Of a stretch of DNA of 64,000 bases, positions 52,756 to 61,665 are shown one piece after another. Within the stretch, counting starts at the first letter, position 1. Each line of letters opens with the position of its first letter. The notes under the pieces were generated by a model. That model was not told where the DNA came from and did not search any database. It saw only the letters and a list, made by a program, of their open reading frames with translations. Origin of the DNA: DATARH01 sp963746885 (lineage in GTDB: Bacteria > Pseudomonadota > Alphaproteobacteria > ATCC43930 > CGMCC-115725); the NCBI GenBank assembly GCA_963746885.1, contig CAVVDM010000014.1, forward strand, positions 248,001 to 312,000, read 5' to 3'. Position numbers and translations under genes: made by a program.

Positions 52756-53044
52756 CGCCGGCTCGTTCGCATCTCCTAATTTCGCAATTCGTAGGATGGG
52801 TTAAGCGCAGCGAAACCCATCGCGCCCCCAAGCGCCATGGCAATGATGGGTTTCGCGATGCTCAACCCATCCTACGAGCTGGCGGCGCCGACAGTCAGGA
52901 AAGCGGGCATGGCGAGCGATGACGCCGGCTCGTTCGCATCCCCCACGTTTAGTTCGTAGGATGGGTTGAGCGCAGCGAAACCCATCGCACCCCAAGCGCC
53001 ATGGCAATGATGGGTTTCGCGATGCTCAACCCATCTACGAGTTG
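52714..53044 (+). repeat. Two 167-bp units: RAYT 3' end plus paired REPs
   Basis: Units 52714-52880 and 52881-53044 are near-identical, beginning with the RAYT 3' end (GGCGGCGCCGACAGTC). Each carries a direct REP (52791-52822; 52956-52987) and an inverted REP (52845-52875; 53009-53038) to give a long hairpin-forming pair. This is a BIME-like layout. The unit includes the last 14 codons of the transposase and its stop. Confidence 0.85.
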
Positions 53045-53088
53045 ATCGCGCCGGGGAGGCGCGGTGGAGGCCGAACGGCGCCGCGCCT

Positions 53089-53265
53089 TCATCCGTTCGG
53101 TTGTGCTTGTAGCAATCTTTCTAACTCAATCGTTGACATTTCGAGCCTGGTTAGTTCCTGGGACGGGATGCTAATCATGCCCCCCTTTACCGCACGAATC
53201 ACGGAGCAATTCTCTTCGATTAGGGCAAGCATATTCCGTTCAGCTATTTCCTTGAAGCTCATCAT
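53089..53265 (-). CDS. Small protein of unknown function after nrdJ
   Basis: A 58-codon frame (MMSFKEIAERNMLALIEENC, then SVIRAVKGGMISIPSQELTR and a helix ending LERLLQAQPNG) starts 18 bases after the nrdJ stop on the same strand and is preceded by AGAGGACAAACAAAG. It is too short for most gene finders. The translation is coherent and amphipathic, with a Cys in the middle, and its codon use is less G+C-rich than nrdJ. It may be co-transcribed with nrdJ. I recognise no family. Confidence 0.55.
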   Translation of the reverse strand: MMSFKEIAERNMLALIEENCSVIRAVKGGMISIPSQELTRLEMSTIELERLLQAQPNG

Positions 53266-53283
53266 CTTTGTTTGTCCTCTCTC

Positions 53284-56200
53284 TCACGAACACCCGCTGG
53301 TGCCGCCGCACGTATCGCACTTCAGGCACGTTCCGTTGCGGACCAGGGTGAAGTTGCCGCATTCGTCGCAGCTGTCGCCTTCATAGCCTTTCATGCGGGC
53401 TTCGCGGATCTTTTCGAGGCGCGGGTCGGTGGCCGGAGTGGCGGCGATTGCGACGGTGGTGGTCTCGGCGAAGGCCAGCGCGCCGGCGAAGAGTGGCATG
53501 TCGCCCGCCTCCGCGGCGGTGGGCTTGCCGGGTGCAGCGCGGGCATCGGTGCGGGTGGCGGCCTCGCCGCGCGGGCTGCCGCCGCTGCGCTTGCCGCCGC
53601 CCTGCAACACGGTCAGGCGGTTGCGCACGAAGCCCTGGCTGGCGACCTTCATCAGCGCGGCAACCTCGGCGCCGCTGCCGGTCGCGGGCTCGCGCAGATT
53701 GGGGTCGGCCGGGTTGGCCTCGGCCCAGTTCGACTCGGCCCAGTTCGACTCGGCGACGACGCCCTTGCCGACCGTGTCGGGCATCAGATCGGCCGGCTCG
53801 ACATGCGCGAGGTCGCCGCGGCCGAGATAGGAGATCGCCAGCTCGCGGAAGATGTAGTCGAGGATCGAAGTTGACATCTTGATCGTGTCGTTGCCCTCGA
53901 CGATGCCCGAGGGCTCGAAGCGGGTGAAGGTGAAGGCCTCGACATACTCGTCGAGCGGCACGCCGTATTGCAGGCCGAGCGAGATCGCGATCGCGAAATT
54001 GTTCATCAGCGAGCGGAAGGCCGAGCCCTCCTTGTGCATGTCGATGAAGATCTCGGCGAGGCGGCCGTCCTCGTATTCGCCGGTGCGCAGATAGACCTTG
54101 TGGCCGCCGACCGTCGCCTTCTGGGTGTAGCCCTTGCGGCGGTGCGGCAGGCGGGTGCGCTCGGCCCGCGCCACGACGCGCTCGACAATCCGCTCGACGA
54201 TGCGCTCGGCGACCAGCGGGGTGCGCTGTGCCTGCGAGAGCGTGTAGAGCTCGGCCGCCTGCTCCGCCGCCTCCTCGTCGTCGTCCTCGAACAGGGTCGA
54301 GGCCAGCGGCTGCGACAGCTTCGAGCCGTCGCGGTAGAGCGCCGTCGCCTTGAGGCCGAGCCGCCAGGCGAGCCGGTAGGCTTCCTTGCAATCCTCGACG
54401 GTGGCCGCGTTCGGCATGTTGATCGTCTTCGAGATTGCGCCGGTGATGAAGGGCTGCGCCGCCGCCATCATGCGGATATGCCCCTCGGCCGAGATGCAGC
54501 GCGTGCCGTTGCGGCCGCACGGGTTGGCGCAATCGAACACCGCGAGGTGCTCGGACGCGAGATATGGCGCGCCTTCGAGCGTCATCGCGCCGCAGCAATA
54601 GGTGTTGGCGGCCTCGATATCGGCCCGCGAAAAGCCGAGCGCGACGAGGAGGTCGAAGCCGGGATCGGCGACCGCCGCCGGCGGCAGCCCGAGTCGTTCG
54701 GTCAGGAACGCCTCGCCCAATGTCCATTTGTTGAAGGCGAACTTGATGTCGAAGGCGGCGGCGAGGGCGGCTTCGAGCGCGGCGAGCGCGGCGGCGTCGA
54801 AGCCCCTGGCCGCGAGGCTGTCGTGGTTGATCCCGGGCGCGCCCTTCAGCGTGCCATGCCCCAGCGCATAGCGCTCGATCTCGGCGATCTCGGATTCGCC
54901 ATAGCCGAGGGTGCGCAGGGCCTGCGGCGCCAGCCGGTTGATGATCTTGAAATAGCCGCCGCCGGCCAGCTTCTTGAACTTGACCAGGGCGAAATCGGGC
55001 TCGATCCCGGTGGTGTCGCAATCCATCACCAGGCCGATCGTGCCGGTCGGCGCGATGACCGTGGCCTGGGCGTTGCGGAAGCCGTGCTTTTCGCCGAGCG
55101 CCAGGGCCGCATCCCAGGCGGCGCGCGCGGCGGCGACCAGCTTCTCGTCCGGGCAATTGGTCGCGTCGAGCGGCACCGGCAGGGTCGCGAGGCTCTCATA
55201 GCCGTCGCGCTCGCCATGCGCAGCGCGGCGATGGTTGCGGATAACGCGCAGCATCGCTTCGCGGTTTGTGGCGAAGTGGGGGAAGGCGCCGAGTTCGCCG
55301 GCCATCTCGGCCGAGGTGGCGTAGCTGATCCCGGTCAACAGCGCGGTGACCGAGGCGGCGATGGCGCGGCCCGCCTTGCTGTCATAGGCGATGCCCATCG
55401 CCATCAAGAGGCCGCCGAGATTGGCGTAGCCAAGCCCGAGCGTGCGGTAGGCGTAGCTGAGCCGGGCGATCTCCTTCGCCGGAAACTGCGCCATCATCAC
55501 CGACAGTTCGAGCACCAGCGTCCACAGCCGCACCGCATGCTGGAAGTCGCCGACCGCGAAGCTGCTGTCGTCCTGGCGGAAGGCCAGCAGGTTCAGCGAG
55601 GCGAGATTGCACGCCGTGTCGTCGAGGAACATGTATTCCGAGCACGGGTTCGACGCGTTGATCCGGCCGCTGGCGGCGCAGGTGTGCCAGTCGTTGATCG
55701 TCGTGTCGAACTGGATGCCGGGATCGGCCGAGGCCCAGGCGGCGTGGGCGATCCTGTCCCACAATTCGCGCGCCGGCAGGGTCTTCGACACCTGCCCGTC
55801 GGTGCGCCGGGTCAGCTGCCAGTCGGCGCCCGATTCGACGCGCTGCAGAAAATCGTCGGTGACGCGCACCGTGTTGTTCGAGTTCTGTCCGGCGACGGTC
55901 AGATAGGCTTCCGAATCCCAATCGGTGTCGTAGGTGCGGAAATCGATCGCGGCGTAGCCCTGGCGGGCGAACTGGATGACCCGCTGGACGTAGTTCTCCG
56001 GGATCATCGCCCGCCGCGCGGCGCGGATTTCGCGCTTCAACGCCGGATTTTTCGCCGGGTCGAACGGGTCTCCAGCGTCGTCTGGAGCCTCCTCGCGGCA
56101 GGCCGCCATGATCAGGTTGAGGTGCCTGGCGGCGAGCTTCGAGCCGGCGACCAGCGCGGCGACCTTCTGCTCTTCGACGACCTTCCAGTCGATATAGGCC

Positions 56201-57072
56201 TCGATGTCGGGGTGGTCGGCGTCGACGATGACCATCTTGGCGGCCCGCCGCGTGGTGCCGCCCGACTTGATCGCACCGGCGGCGCGGTCGCCGATCTTGA
56301 GGAAGCTCATCAGCCCCGACGAGCGGCCGCCGCCCGACAGCCGCTCGCCGTCGCCGCGCAATTTCGAGAAATTCGAGCCGGTGCCCGAGCCGTATTTGAA
56401 CAGCCGCGCCTCGCGCACCCACAGATCCATGATGCCGCCCTCGTTGACGAGGTCGTCGGCGACCGACTGGATGAAGCAGGCGTGCGGCTGCGGGTGCTCG
56501 TAGGCGCTGTCGGAGGCGCGCACCTTGCCGGTGCGGTGATCGACGTAATAGTGGCCCTGTGCCGGCCCGTCGATGCCGTAGGCCCAGTGGAGCCCGGTGT
56601 TGAACCATTGCGGGCTGTTGGGCGCCCCCATCTGGCGCGACAGCATCAGGCGCAACTCGTCATAGAACGCGCTTGCGTCCTCTTCGCCGTTGAAATAGCC
56701 GCCCTTCCAGCCCCAATAGGTCCAGGTGCCGGCGAGCCGGTCGAAGCATTGCTTGGCGCTGGTTTCGCCGCCGGTGCGTTCGGCCTTGGGCAGCGCGGCC
56801 AGCGCTGCGGCGTCGGCGGTGCGGCGCCACAGCCAGGACGGCACCCCCTCTTCCTCGACGGGCGCGAGGCGCGCCGGCACGCCGGCCTTGCGCAGGTATT
56901 TCTGGGCGAGGATGTCGCAGGCGACCTGGCTCCACTCGGCCGGCACCTCGATTCCCTCGGCCGCGAACACGACCGAGCCGTCGGGGTTGCGGATCTCGCT
57001 CGTCGCGCTGCGGAACGCGACCAACTCATACGGATCTTGACCGGCAGTGGTAAAACGACGTGCGATATGCAT
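53284..57072 (-). CDS. nrdJ: Class II (B12-dependent) ribonucleotide reductase
   Basis: NrdJ reduces ribonucleotides to deoxyribonucleotides using adenosylcobalamin. The 1262-residue protein has the conserved MGAPNSPQWFNTGLHWAYG, PQPHACFIQSVADDLVNEGG, the SGTGSNFSKLRG glycine-rich region, the radical/active-site segment INASNPCSEYMFLDDTACN, and a C-terminal Cys-rich end (CDECGNFTL ... CLKCDTCGGTSGC) that re-reduces the active site. ATG 57072 follows GGGGGGAAGA. No nrdAB genes are visible, so this may be the main reductase. The tail between about 1110 and 1140 has a repeat (SNWAESNWAEANPAD). No cobalamin riboswitch is seen upstream. Confidence 0.95.
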   Translation of the reverse strand: MHIARRFTTAGQDPYELVAFRSATSEIRNPDGSVVFAAEGIEVPAEWSQVACDILAQKYLRKAGVPARLAPVEEEGVPSWLWRRTADAAALAALPKAERTGGETSAKQCFDRLAGTWTYWGWKGGYFNGEEDASAFYDELRLMLSRQMGAPNSPQWFNTGLHWAYGIDGPAQGHYYVDHRTGKVRASDSAYEHPQPHACFIQSVADDLVNEGGIMDLWVREARLFKYGSGTGSNFSKLRGDGERLSGGGRSSGLMSFLKIGDRAAGAIKSGGTTRRAAKMVIVDADHPDIEAYIDWKVVEEQKVAALVAGSKLAARHLNLIMAACREEAPDDAGDPFDPAKNPALKREIRAARRAMIPENYVQRVIQFARQGYAAIDFRTYDTDWDSEAYLTVAGQNSNNTVRVTDDFLQRVESGADWQLTRRTDGQVSKTLPARELWDRIAHAAWASADPGIQFDTTINDWHTCAASGRINASNPCSEYMFLDDTACNLASLNLLAFRQDDSSFAVGDFQHAVRLWTLVLELSVMMAQFPAKEIARLSYAYRTLGLGYANLGGLLMAMGIAYDSKAGRAIAASVTALLTGISYATSAEMAGELGAFPHFATNREAMLRVIRNHRRAAHGERDGYESLATLPVPLDATNCPDEKLVAAARAAWDAALALGEKHGFRNAQATVIAPTGTIGLVMDCDTTGIEPDFALVKFKKLAGGGYFKIINRLAPQALRTLGYGESEIAEIERYALGHGTLKGAPGINHDSLAARGFDAAALAALEAALAAAFDIKFAFNKWTLGEAFLTERLGLPPAAVADPGFDLLVALGFSRADIEAANTYCCGAMTLEGAPYLASEHLAVFDCANPCGRNGTRCISAEGHIRMMAAAQPFITGAISKTINMPNAATVEDCKEAYRLAWRLGLKATALYRDGSKLSQPLASTLFEDDDEEAAEQAAELYTLSQAQRTPLVAERIVERIVERVVARAERTRLPHRRKGYTQKATVGGHKVYLRTGEYEDGRLAEIFIDMHKEGSAFRSLMNNFAIAISLGLQYGVPLDEYVEAFTFTRFEPSGIVEGNDTIKMSTSILDYIFRELAISYLGRGDLAHVEPADLMPDTVGKGVVAESNWAESNWAEANPADPNLREPATGSGAEVAALMKVASQGFVRNRLTVLQGGGKRSGGSPRGEAATRTDARAAPGKPTAAEAGDMPLFAGALAFAETTTVAIAATPATDPRLEKIREARMKGYEGDSCDECGNFTLVRNGTCLKCDTCGGTSGCS

Positions 57073-57202
57073 TCTTCCCCCCAAGAGATGCACGGGCGTT
57101 CCCCGATCGGGGCGCGCACTTCAACCATTCCGGCAGACCCAACTCAGCCGGCGGCTCATCTGTGTGATGGCGTATTCCCTGCGTTTCGCAGGACTTGACC
57201 GG

Positions 57203-57391
57203 CTACTTTTCGGGCTTGTGTCCGTGCGGCGTCTGCTTCACCGGCACCCAAGCGTTGCCGGACTGGCTCGTCGGCGGAAAGGTCGTATTCTCCGGCACCG
57301 TCGTAAAATTATCCCGTCGACCGCCGCGTGGACCTACCTCCCGGTAAATCCCGCCGGTATTTCCGCTGTTTGAACCAGGCTTGTACCGCAT
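57203..57391 (-). CDS. YjzC-like small protein
   Basis: The 62-residue product (MRYKPGSNSGNTGGIYREVG, then PRGGRRDNFTTVPENTTFPP and WVPVKQT) matches the pattern of YjzC-family proteins, with the conserved GxYxEVGxxGG and FPPT-type segment. Their role is unknown. The ATG 57391 follows a GGGGGG run and is preferred over 57409. It sits alone between nrdJ and a small secreted-protein gene. Confidence 0.6.
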   Translation of the reverse strand: MRYKPGSNSGNTGGIYREVGPRGGRRDNFTTVPENTTFPPTSQSGNAWVPVKQTPHGHKPEK

Positions 57392-57465
57392 AACACCCCC
57401 CGATTTCATGCGCTTAGCTGCGACTTGACCCGTGTTGTGGGCCGAAGCTCACCATATTCCGGCCG

Positions 57466-57726
57466 TTAGCGGAACGCGCATTGATGGTTCAGTTCCGCCG
57501 CCAAATCCACGCCGCCGAAAGAAACGCCCGGAGCAAAAGCAACACCAGTACCGAGGGACACACCGCCAAGGGTTACCGGCCGCAATGGTGACCACGAGCC
57601 GTTAGGGTTCCGCTGGAAGTCCTGACAAGTCAGGGGTGCCTGGGCGATCTGCGCCGGCGGCGAAGATTGTGCCCAGGCTGGAAGTGCGGTGCCCACGATC
57701 AAGGGCAAAGCAAGCAGGACTCTCAA
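57466..57726 (-). CDS. Small secreted protein
   Basis: The 86-residue product has a signal peptide (MRVLLALPLIVGTALPAWAQ) and a short mature domain (CQDFQRNPNGSWSPLRPVTL, then FGGVDLAAELNHQC) with two Cys at its ends, which may form a disulfide. Similar proteins are found in Bradyrhizobium and relatives without a known role. The start is TTG 57726 after AGGAGGTTCAA, a strong ribosome-binding site. Confidence 0.65.
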   Translation of the reverse strand: MRVLLALPLIVGTALPAWAQSSPPAQIAQAPLTCQDFQRNPNGSWSPLRPVTLGGVSLGTGVAFAPGVSFGGVDLAAELNHQCAFR

Positions 57727-57922
57727 TTGAACCTCCTCCGCACGATCGTGCGTCTAATGATCGGCTGGGCGACGCAAATGCACCATGCCTAGTAGCTAAT
57801 ATCATTGATGCGACTATATCCTGTGGTTGTCAATGGGTTTGGAGGGGGCCTGATCGGATGCTCCTTGCCCGAGGATGATCGGTGCGATAAACCGGCGCCT
57901 AGCACGAGGAGAATGGGACAGA

Positions 57923-58300
57923 ATGGGCGCGACGCTCGGAACACGGTTGTTGACCTGGCTGCGCGGCGAGCGCGTCGGCGCCGACGCCTATGGCAACCGC
58001 TACTATCGGCTGCGCGGCGACAAGCCGACGCAGCGCGGCAGCGGCAGGTTCAGCCGCGAGCGGCGCTGGGTCATCTACCAGGGCGTGCCGGAGGGCTCGA
58101 AGGTGCCGTCCGAGTGGCATGCCTGGCTGCACCACATGGTCGACGAGGTGCCGCAGGCGCGCCGCCGCTATTCCTGGGAGAAGGACCACCAGCCGAATCT
58201 GACCGGCACGGCGGCGGCCTATCATCCGCACGGGTCGGTGCTGCGCGGCGGGCACCGCGTGCGCGCAACCGGCGATTACGAACCGTGGACTCCGGAATAG
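57923..58300 (+). CDS. NDUFA12-type complex I accessory subunit
   Basis: The 125-residue protein is the bacterial counterpart of the mitochondrial accessory subunit NDUFA12 (B17.2). Family segments are ADAYGNRYYRLRGDKP, RRWVIYQGVPEGSKVPSEW, WLHHMVDEVPQARRRYSWE and YEPWTPE at the end. It binds the matrix arm of NADH:ubiquinone oxidoreductase and is typical of alphaproteobacteria. ATG 57923 is preferred; ATG 57875 in the same frame would add 16 residues. mlaD and DUF2155 follow, the usual alphaproteobacterial order. Confidence 0.9.
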   Translation: MGATLGTRLLTWLRGERVGADAYGNRYYRLRGDKPTQRGSGRFSRERRWVIYQGVPEGSKVPSEWHAWLHHMVDEVPQARRRYSWEKDHQPNLTGTAAAYHPHGSVLRGGHRVRATGDYEPWTPE

Positions 58301-58358
58301 CGCGCGTTCCGGCGCAGCGGCGCGGCGGGAGCAGCAGAGGGAGCCCCAGAGGGAGCCA

Positions 58359-58865
58359 ATGAGAGGCAACGTCATCGAGACCGTGATGGGGGCGGTCGTC
58401 CTCGTCGTCGCGGCGCTGTTCCTGGTGTTCGCCTACAATACGAGCCAGTTGCGCTCGGTCTCCGGCGGCTATGACGTGACCGCCAATTTCGAGGCGGTCG
58501 ACGGGATTCGCAAGGGCAGCGACGTGCGGATCAGCGGCATCAAGGTCGGCTCGGTGGTGTCCGAAGTGCTCGATCCGAAGACCTTTCTCGCGACGCTGCG
58601 GATGAGCGTCGAGCCGTCGCTCAAATTGCCGGACGACACGGTCGCCGAGATCGTCTCGTCGAGCCTGCTCGGCGACAAATACCTGTCGCTGGTTCCCGGC
58701 GGATCGGACAAGGTGATCGCGCCCGGCGGCCGGATCAAATACACCCAATCCTCGGTCAACCTCGAACACCTGATCGGCCAGATGATCTTCTCCACCCCCG
58801 GCAAGAAGCCGGGTGGCGGCGCAGCAGCGCCGTCGCCGTCACCGGCGCCCACGCCTGGGAAATAA
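58359..58865 (+). CDS. mlaD: MlaD-like MCE protein
   Basis: MlaD is the MCE ring subunit that moves phospholipid between the membranes. The 168-residue protein has one N-terminal membrane helix (GAVVLVVAALFLVFAYNTSQ), the MCE domain (FEAVDGIRKGSDVRISGIKV, GSVVSEVLDPKTFLATLRMS, SSLLGDKYLSLVPGG), and a Pro-rich tail. mlaE and mlaF are not in this window. The start ATG 58359 follows AGAGGGAGCCA. It is 58 bases after the NDUFA12 gene. Confidence 0.9.
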   Translation: MRGNVIETVMGAVVLVVAALFLVFAYNTSQLRSVSGGYDVTANFEAVDGIRKGSDVRISGIKVGSVVSEVLDPKTFLATLRMSVEPSLKLPDDTVAEIVSSSLLGDKYLSLVPGGSDKVIAPGGRIKYTQSSVNLEHLIGQMIFSTPGKKPGGGAAAPSPSPAPTPGK

Positions 58866-58963
58866 GCGGGGTCCTGCCGGCGATATCCGGGGCAATGCGA
58901 CCTGTTGTTCTCGCGGCGGCGTCGCACATCTCTAGGGGCACGAAAACACTCCGGGCAACAGTC

Positions 58964-59188
58964 ATGGCCGACACCACCGCTGGCGATTTCCCGATCTGGC
59001 ATACGCCGGAAGGCGAGCCGGTCTCCTGCATCGAGAAGATCAAGGTGCTGAACGAGAACCTCGACGAGCTGCGGGCGCTGGCGCAGGACGCGCTCGAGGA
59101 TGCGGTGCTGATGGGGTGCGACGAGCGTCAGGTGCGCGAGGTGCTCGCCGGGATCGTCGCCAGCCTGGTCAACCCGTATCGCCGATGA
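58964..59188 (+). CDS. Small conserved protein of unknown function
   Basis: A 74-residue helical protein (IWHTPEGEPVSCIEKIKVLN, ENLDELRALAQDALEDAVLM, RQVREVLAGIVASLVNPYRR). It has no signal peptide or membrane segment. It is found between mlaD and DUF2155 here and shares an ATGA overlap with the DUF2155 gene, so the two are co-translated. Function unknown. Confidence 0.7.
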   Translation: MADTTAGDFPIWHTPEGEPVSCIEKIKVLNENLDELRALAQDALEDAVLMGCDERQVREVLAGIVASLVNPYRR

Positions 59189-59691
59189 GGCGTGCGCCGG
59201 TCGCGATTCGCTTCCTCGCGCTGGCGACGCTGGGGGTGGTTTCCTGGGCGACCGCCGGTGCCGCCGCCGACATGACGCCGGAGCCGATCGCGGTCATGCA
59301 GGGCCTCGACAAGATCTCGGCGCGGGTGTCGCAATTCGATGCGCCGGTCGGCCAGACCGTGACATTCGGCACCTTGTCGATTGTGGTGCGCGATTGCGAG
59401 AAGAGCGCGCCGGAAGATCGGCCGGAAAACGCCGCCTTCGTGCAGATCTACGACAACCGCCCGGGCGAGGACAAAGCGCGCCTGTTCAGCGGCTGGATGT
59501 TTTCATCGAGCCCGGCTTTGTCGGCGCTCGAGCACCCGGTCTATGACGTCAACCTGGTGGAGTGCAAGGGGGCGCCCGGCGCGCCGACCGCACCGTCGCC
59601 GGCTCCCTCGGCACCCGAGTCGCCCGGCAAATCCCCCGGCAAATCCCCCGTCAAATCCCCCGGCAGATCGCACGGAAAGACCGCGCGGTAG
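59185..59691 (+). CDS. DUF2155 periplasmic protein
   Basis: The 168-residue protein has a signal peptide (IRFLALATLGVVSWATAGAA) and the DUF2155 domain: KISARVSQFDAPVGQTVTFG, IVVRDCEKSAPEDRPENAAF, VQIYDNRPGEDKARLFSGWM and ALEHPVYDVNLVEC, with two Cys. It follows NDUFA12 and mlaD in many alphaproteobacteria. Its C-terminus is a repeat (SPGKSPGKSPVKSPGRS) that lies over the end of aat on the other strand. Function unknown. Confidence 0.85.
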   Translation: MRRAPVAIRFLALATLGVVSWATAGAAADMTPEPIAVMQGLDKISARVSQFDAPVGQTVTFGTLSIVVRDCEKSAPEDRPENAAFVQIYDNRPGEDKARLFSGWMFSSSPALSALEHPVYDVNLVECKGAPGAPTAPSPAPSAPESPGKSPGKSPVKSPGRSHGKTAR

Positions 59692-60266
59692 CGCAACGCC
59701 TCGGCGAGCAATCGATGATAGCGGGCGCGCGGTATCTCGATCCCGCCGAATTGCGCGAGATGCGGCGTCAGGAATTGGGTGTCGAGCAGGCGATAGCCGC
59801 CGAGCCGCAGGCGCAGCACCAGATGCACGAGCGCGACCTTGCTGGCGTCGGTAACCCGGCTGAACATGCTCTCGCCGAAAAACGCGGCGCCGAGCGAAAT
59901 GCCGTAAAGCCCGCCGACCAGCTCGCCCTGATGCCAGCATTCGACGCTGTGCGCCGCGCCGCGCGCAAACAGCGCGCTGTAGAGACGCACGATCTCGTCG
60001 TTGATCCAGGTCGAAGGGCGGGTCTCGCTGGCCTCGGCGCAGGCGCGGATCACCGCATCAAAATCGCTGTCGCAGCGCACCGTGAAGCTGCCGCGGCGCA
60101 ACACCCGCTTCAATCGGCGCGGCACGTGAAAGGCGTCGAGCGGCATGATGCCGCGTCGCGTCGGGTCGACCCAGAACAGCTCCGGATCGTCGGCCGCCTC
60201 CGCCATCGGGAAAACGCCGCTGGCGTAAGCCTGGAGCAGAATGTCGGGGGTCAGCCACATTGCCAT
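59541..60266 (-). CDS. aat: Leucyl/phenylalanyl-tRNA-protein transferase
   Basis: Aat adds Leu or Phe to proteins with N-terminal Arg or Lys, marking them for ClpAP. The 241-residue protein has YASGVFPMAEAADDPELFWV, RRGIMPLDAFHVPRRLKRVL, TWINDEIVRLYSALFARG, HSVECWHQGELVGGLYGISL and SRVTDASKVALVHLVLRLRL. Relatives end near the position of RAVFPCDLP; the tail (GDLTGDLPGDLPGD and beyond) is an added repeat that overlaps the DUF2155 gene by 151 bases. It is downstream of accC by 36 bases. Confidence 0.9.
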   Translation of the reverse strand: MAMWLTPDILLQAYASGVFPMAEAADDPELFWVDPTRRGIMPLDAFHVPRRLKRVLRRGSFTVRCDSDFDAVIRACAEASETRPSTWINDEIVRLYSALFARGAAHSVECWHQGELVGGLYGISLGAAFFGESMFSRVTDASKVALVHLVLRLRLGGYRLLDTQFLTPHLAQFGGIEIPRARYHRLLAEALRYRAVFPCDLPGDLTGDLPGDLPGDSGAEGAGDGAVGAPGAPLHSTRLTS

Positions 60267-60302
60267 TTCACACCAGGGAGAGCGGGTATCCGTTCCGGCT
60301 TG

Positions 60303-61646
60303 TCAAGCCCCCCGCGCAAGGAAGCGCTCGAGCCAGTGGATGTCGTAGCCGCCGCGACGAAACTCGGCGTCGTCGACCAGGCGCTGATGCAACGGGATCG
60401 TCGTCTCGATGCCGCCGATCACGTATTCGGCCAGCGCGCGGCGCAGCCGCATCACGCATTCCTCGCGGCTGGCGCCATGCACGATCAGCTTGGCGACGAG
60501 GCTGTCGTAAAAGGGCGGCACGGTGTAGCCCTGGTAGAGCGCGCTGTCGATGCGCACGCCAAACCCGCCCGGCGCATGGTATTCGCTGATGCGGCCGGGC
60601 GAGGGGCGGAAATCCTCCGGGCTCTCGGCGTTGATGCGGCATTCGATGGCGTGGCCGCGCAGCGCGACATCGCTTTGCCGGTAGCCGAGCGGCATGCCGG
60701 CCGCGATGCGCAATTGCTCGGCGACCATGTCGATGCCGCTGACCATCTCGCTGACCGGGTGCTCGACCTGCAGGCGCGTGTTCATCTCGATAAAGTAGAA
60801 CGCGCCGTCCTGGTAGAGGAACTCCATCGTCCCGGCGCTGCGATAGCGCAGCCGCGCCAGCGCCGCGACGGCGAGATCGAGCAGAAGCTCGCGCGCCGCC
60901 GGGTCGAGCCCTGGCGCAGGCGCTTCCTCCAGCAGCTTCTGGTGCGAGCGCTGCAACGAGCAGTCGCGCTCGCCGAGATGGATCACCGAGCCTCTGCCGT
61001 CGCCGAGCAACTGGACCTCGATATGCCGCGGCCGGTCGAGGAAGCGCTCGAGATAGATCGAATCGTCGCCGAAGCTGGCGCGCGCCTCGGCCTGCGCCAG
61101 CGGCAGCATGTGCGCGAGTTCGGCGTCGTCGTGCGCCAGCTTCATGCCGCGCCCGCCGCCGCCGGCCGAGGCCTTCAGCAGCACCGGATAGCCGATCTCG
61201 CGGGCTGCCTGCTCGGCGGCGCCGATGTCGCGCAATGCCTCGGCCGAGCCCGGCACCACCGGGATGCCGAGCCGCCGCGCCTCCGCCTTGGCGCGTACCT
61301 TGTCGCCCATCAGCCGGATATGTTCGGGCGACGGCCCGATGAAGGTAAAGCCGTGCTCCTCGACGGCCTGCGCGAAATCGGCGTTTTCGGCGAGAAACCC
61401 GAGCCCGGGATGGATCGCGTCGGCGCCGCTGATCGTCGCCGCCGACAGGATCGCCGCGGTGTTGAGGTAACTCGCCCGGGCCGGTGGCGGGCCGATGCAG
61501 ACGGTCTCGTCGGCCAGCCGCACATGCATCGCCTGCGCGTCGGCGGTCGAATGCACCGCGACGGTCTTGATGCCCATCTCGTGGCAGGCGCGGTGGATGC
61601 GCAGCGCGATCTCGCCGCGATTGGCGATCAGAACCTTTTCGAACAT
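60303..61646 (-). CDS. accC: Acetyl-CoA carboxylase biotin carboxylase
   Basis: AccC carboxylates the biotin of AccB, the first step of fatty acid synthesis. The 447-residue protein has the ATP-grasp motifs SAGGGGRGMKLAHDDAEL, MEFLYQDGAFYFIEMNTRLQ and VEHPVSEMVSGIDMVAEQLR; the biotin carboxylase N-terminus (KVLIANRGEIALRIHRACHE) is typical. It is 19 bases after the aroQ-accB frame and 36 before aat, one operon. Confidence 0.94.
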   Translation of the reverse strand: MFEKVLIANRGEIALRIHRACHEMGIKTVAVHSTADAQAMHVRLADETVCIGPPPARASYLNTAAILSAATISGADAIHPGLGFLAENADFAQAVEEHGFTFIGPSPEHIRLMGDKVRAKAEARRLGIPVVPGSAEALRDIGAAEQAAREIGYPVLLKASAGGGGRGMKLAHDDAELAHMLPLAQAEARASFGDDSIYLERFLDRPRHIEVQLLGDGRGSVIHLGERDCSLQRSHQKLLEEAPAPGLDPAARELLLDLAVAALARLRYRSAGTMEFLYQDGAFYFIEMNTRLQVEHPVSEMVSGIDMVAEQLRIAAGMPLGYRQSDVALRGHAIECRINAESPEDFRPSPGRISEYHAPGGFGVRIDSALYQGYTVPPFYDSLVAKLIVHGASREECVMRLRRALAEYVIGGIETTIPLHQRLVDDAEFRRGGYDIHWLERFLARGA

Positions 61647-61665
61647 CGCCGGAAGAGCTCGCCGA

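Noticed and set aside
53968..57198. Plus-strand open frame of over 1000 codons opposite nrdJ
   Set aside because: Shadow of nrdJ in G+C-rich DNA, with no family-like sequence.
57072..57203. Possible cobalamin riboswitch before nrdJ
   Set aside because: No B12-box-like sequence or suitable hairpin set could be seen in this short region.
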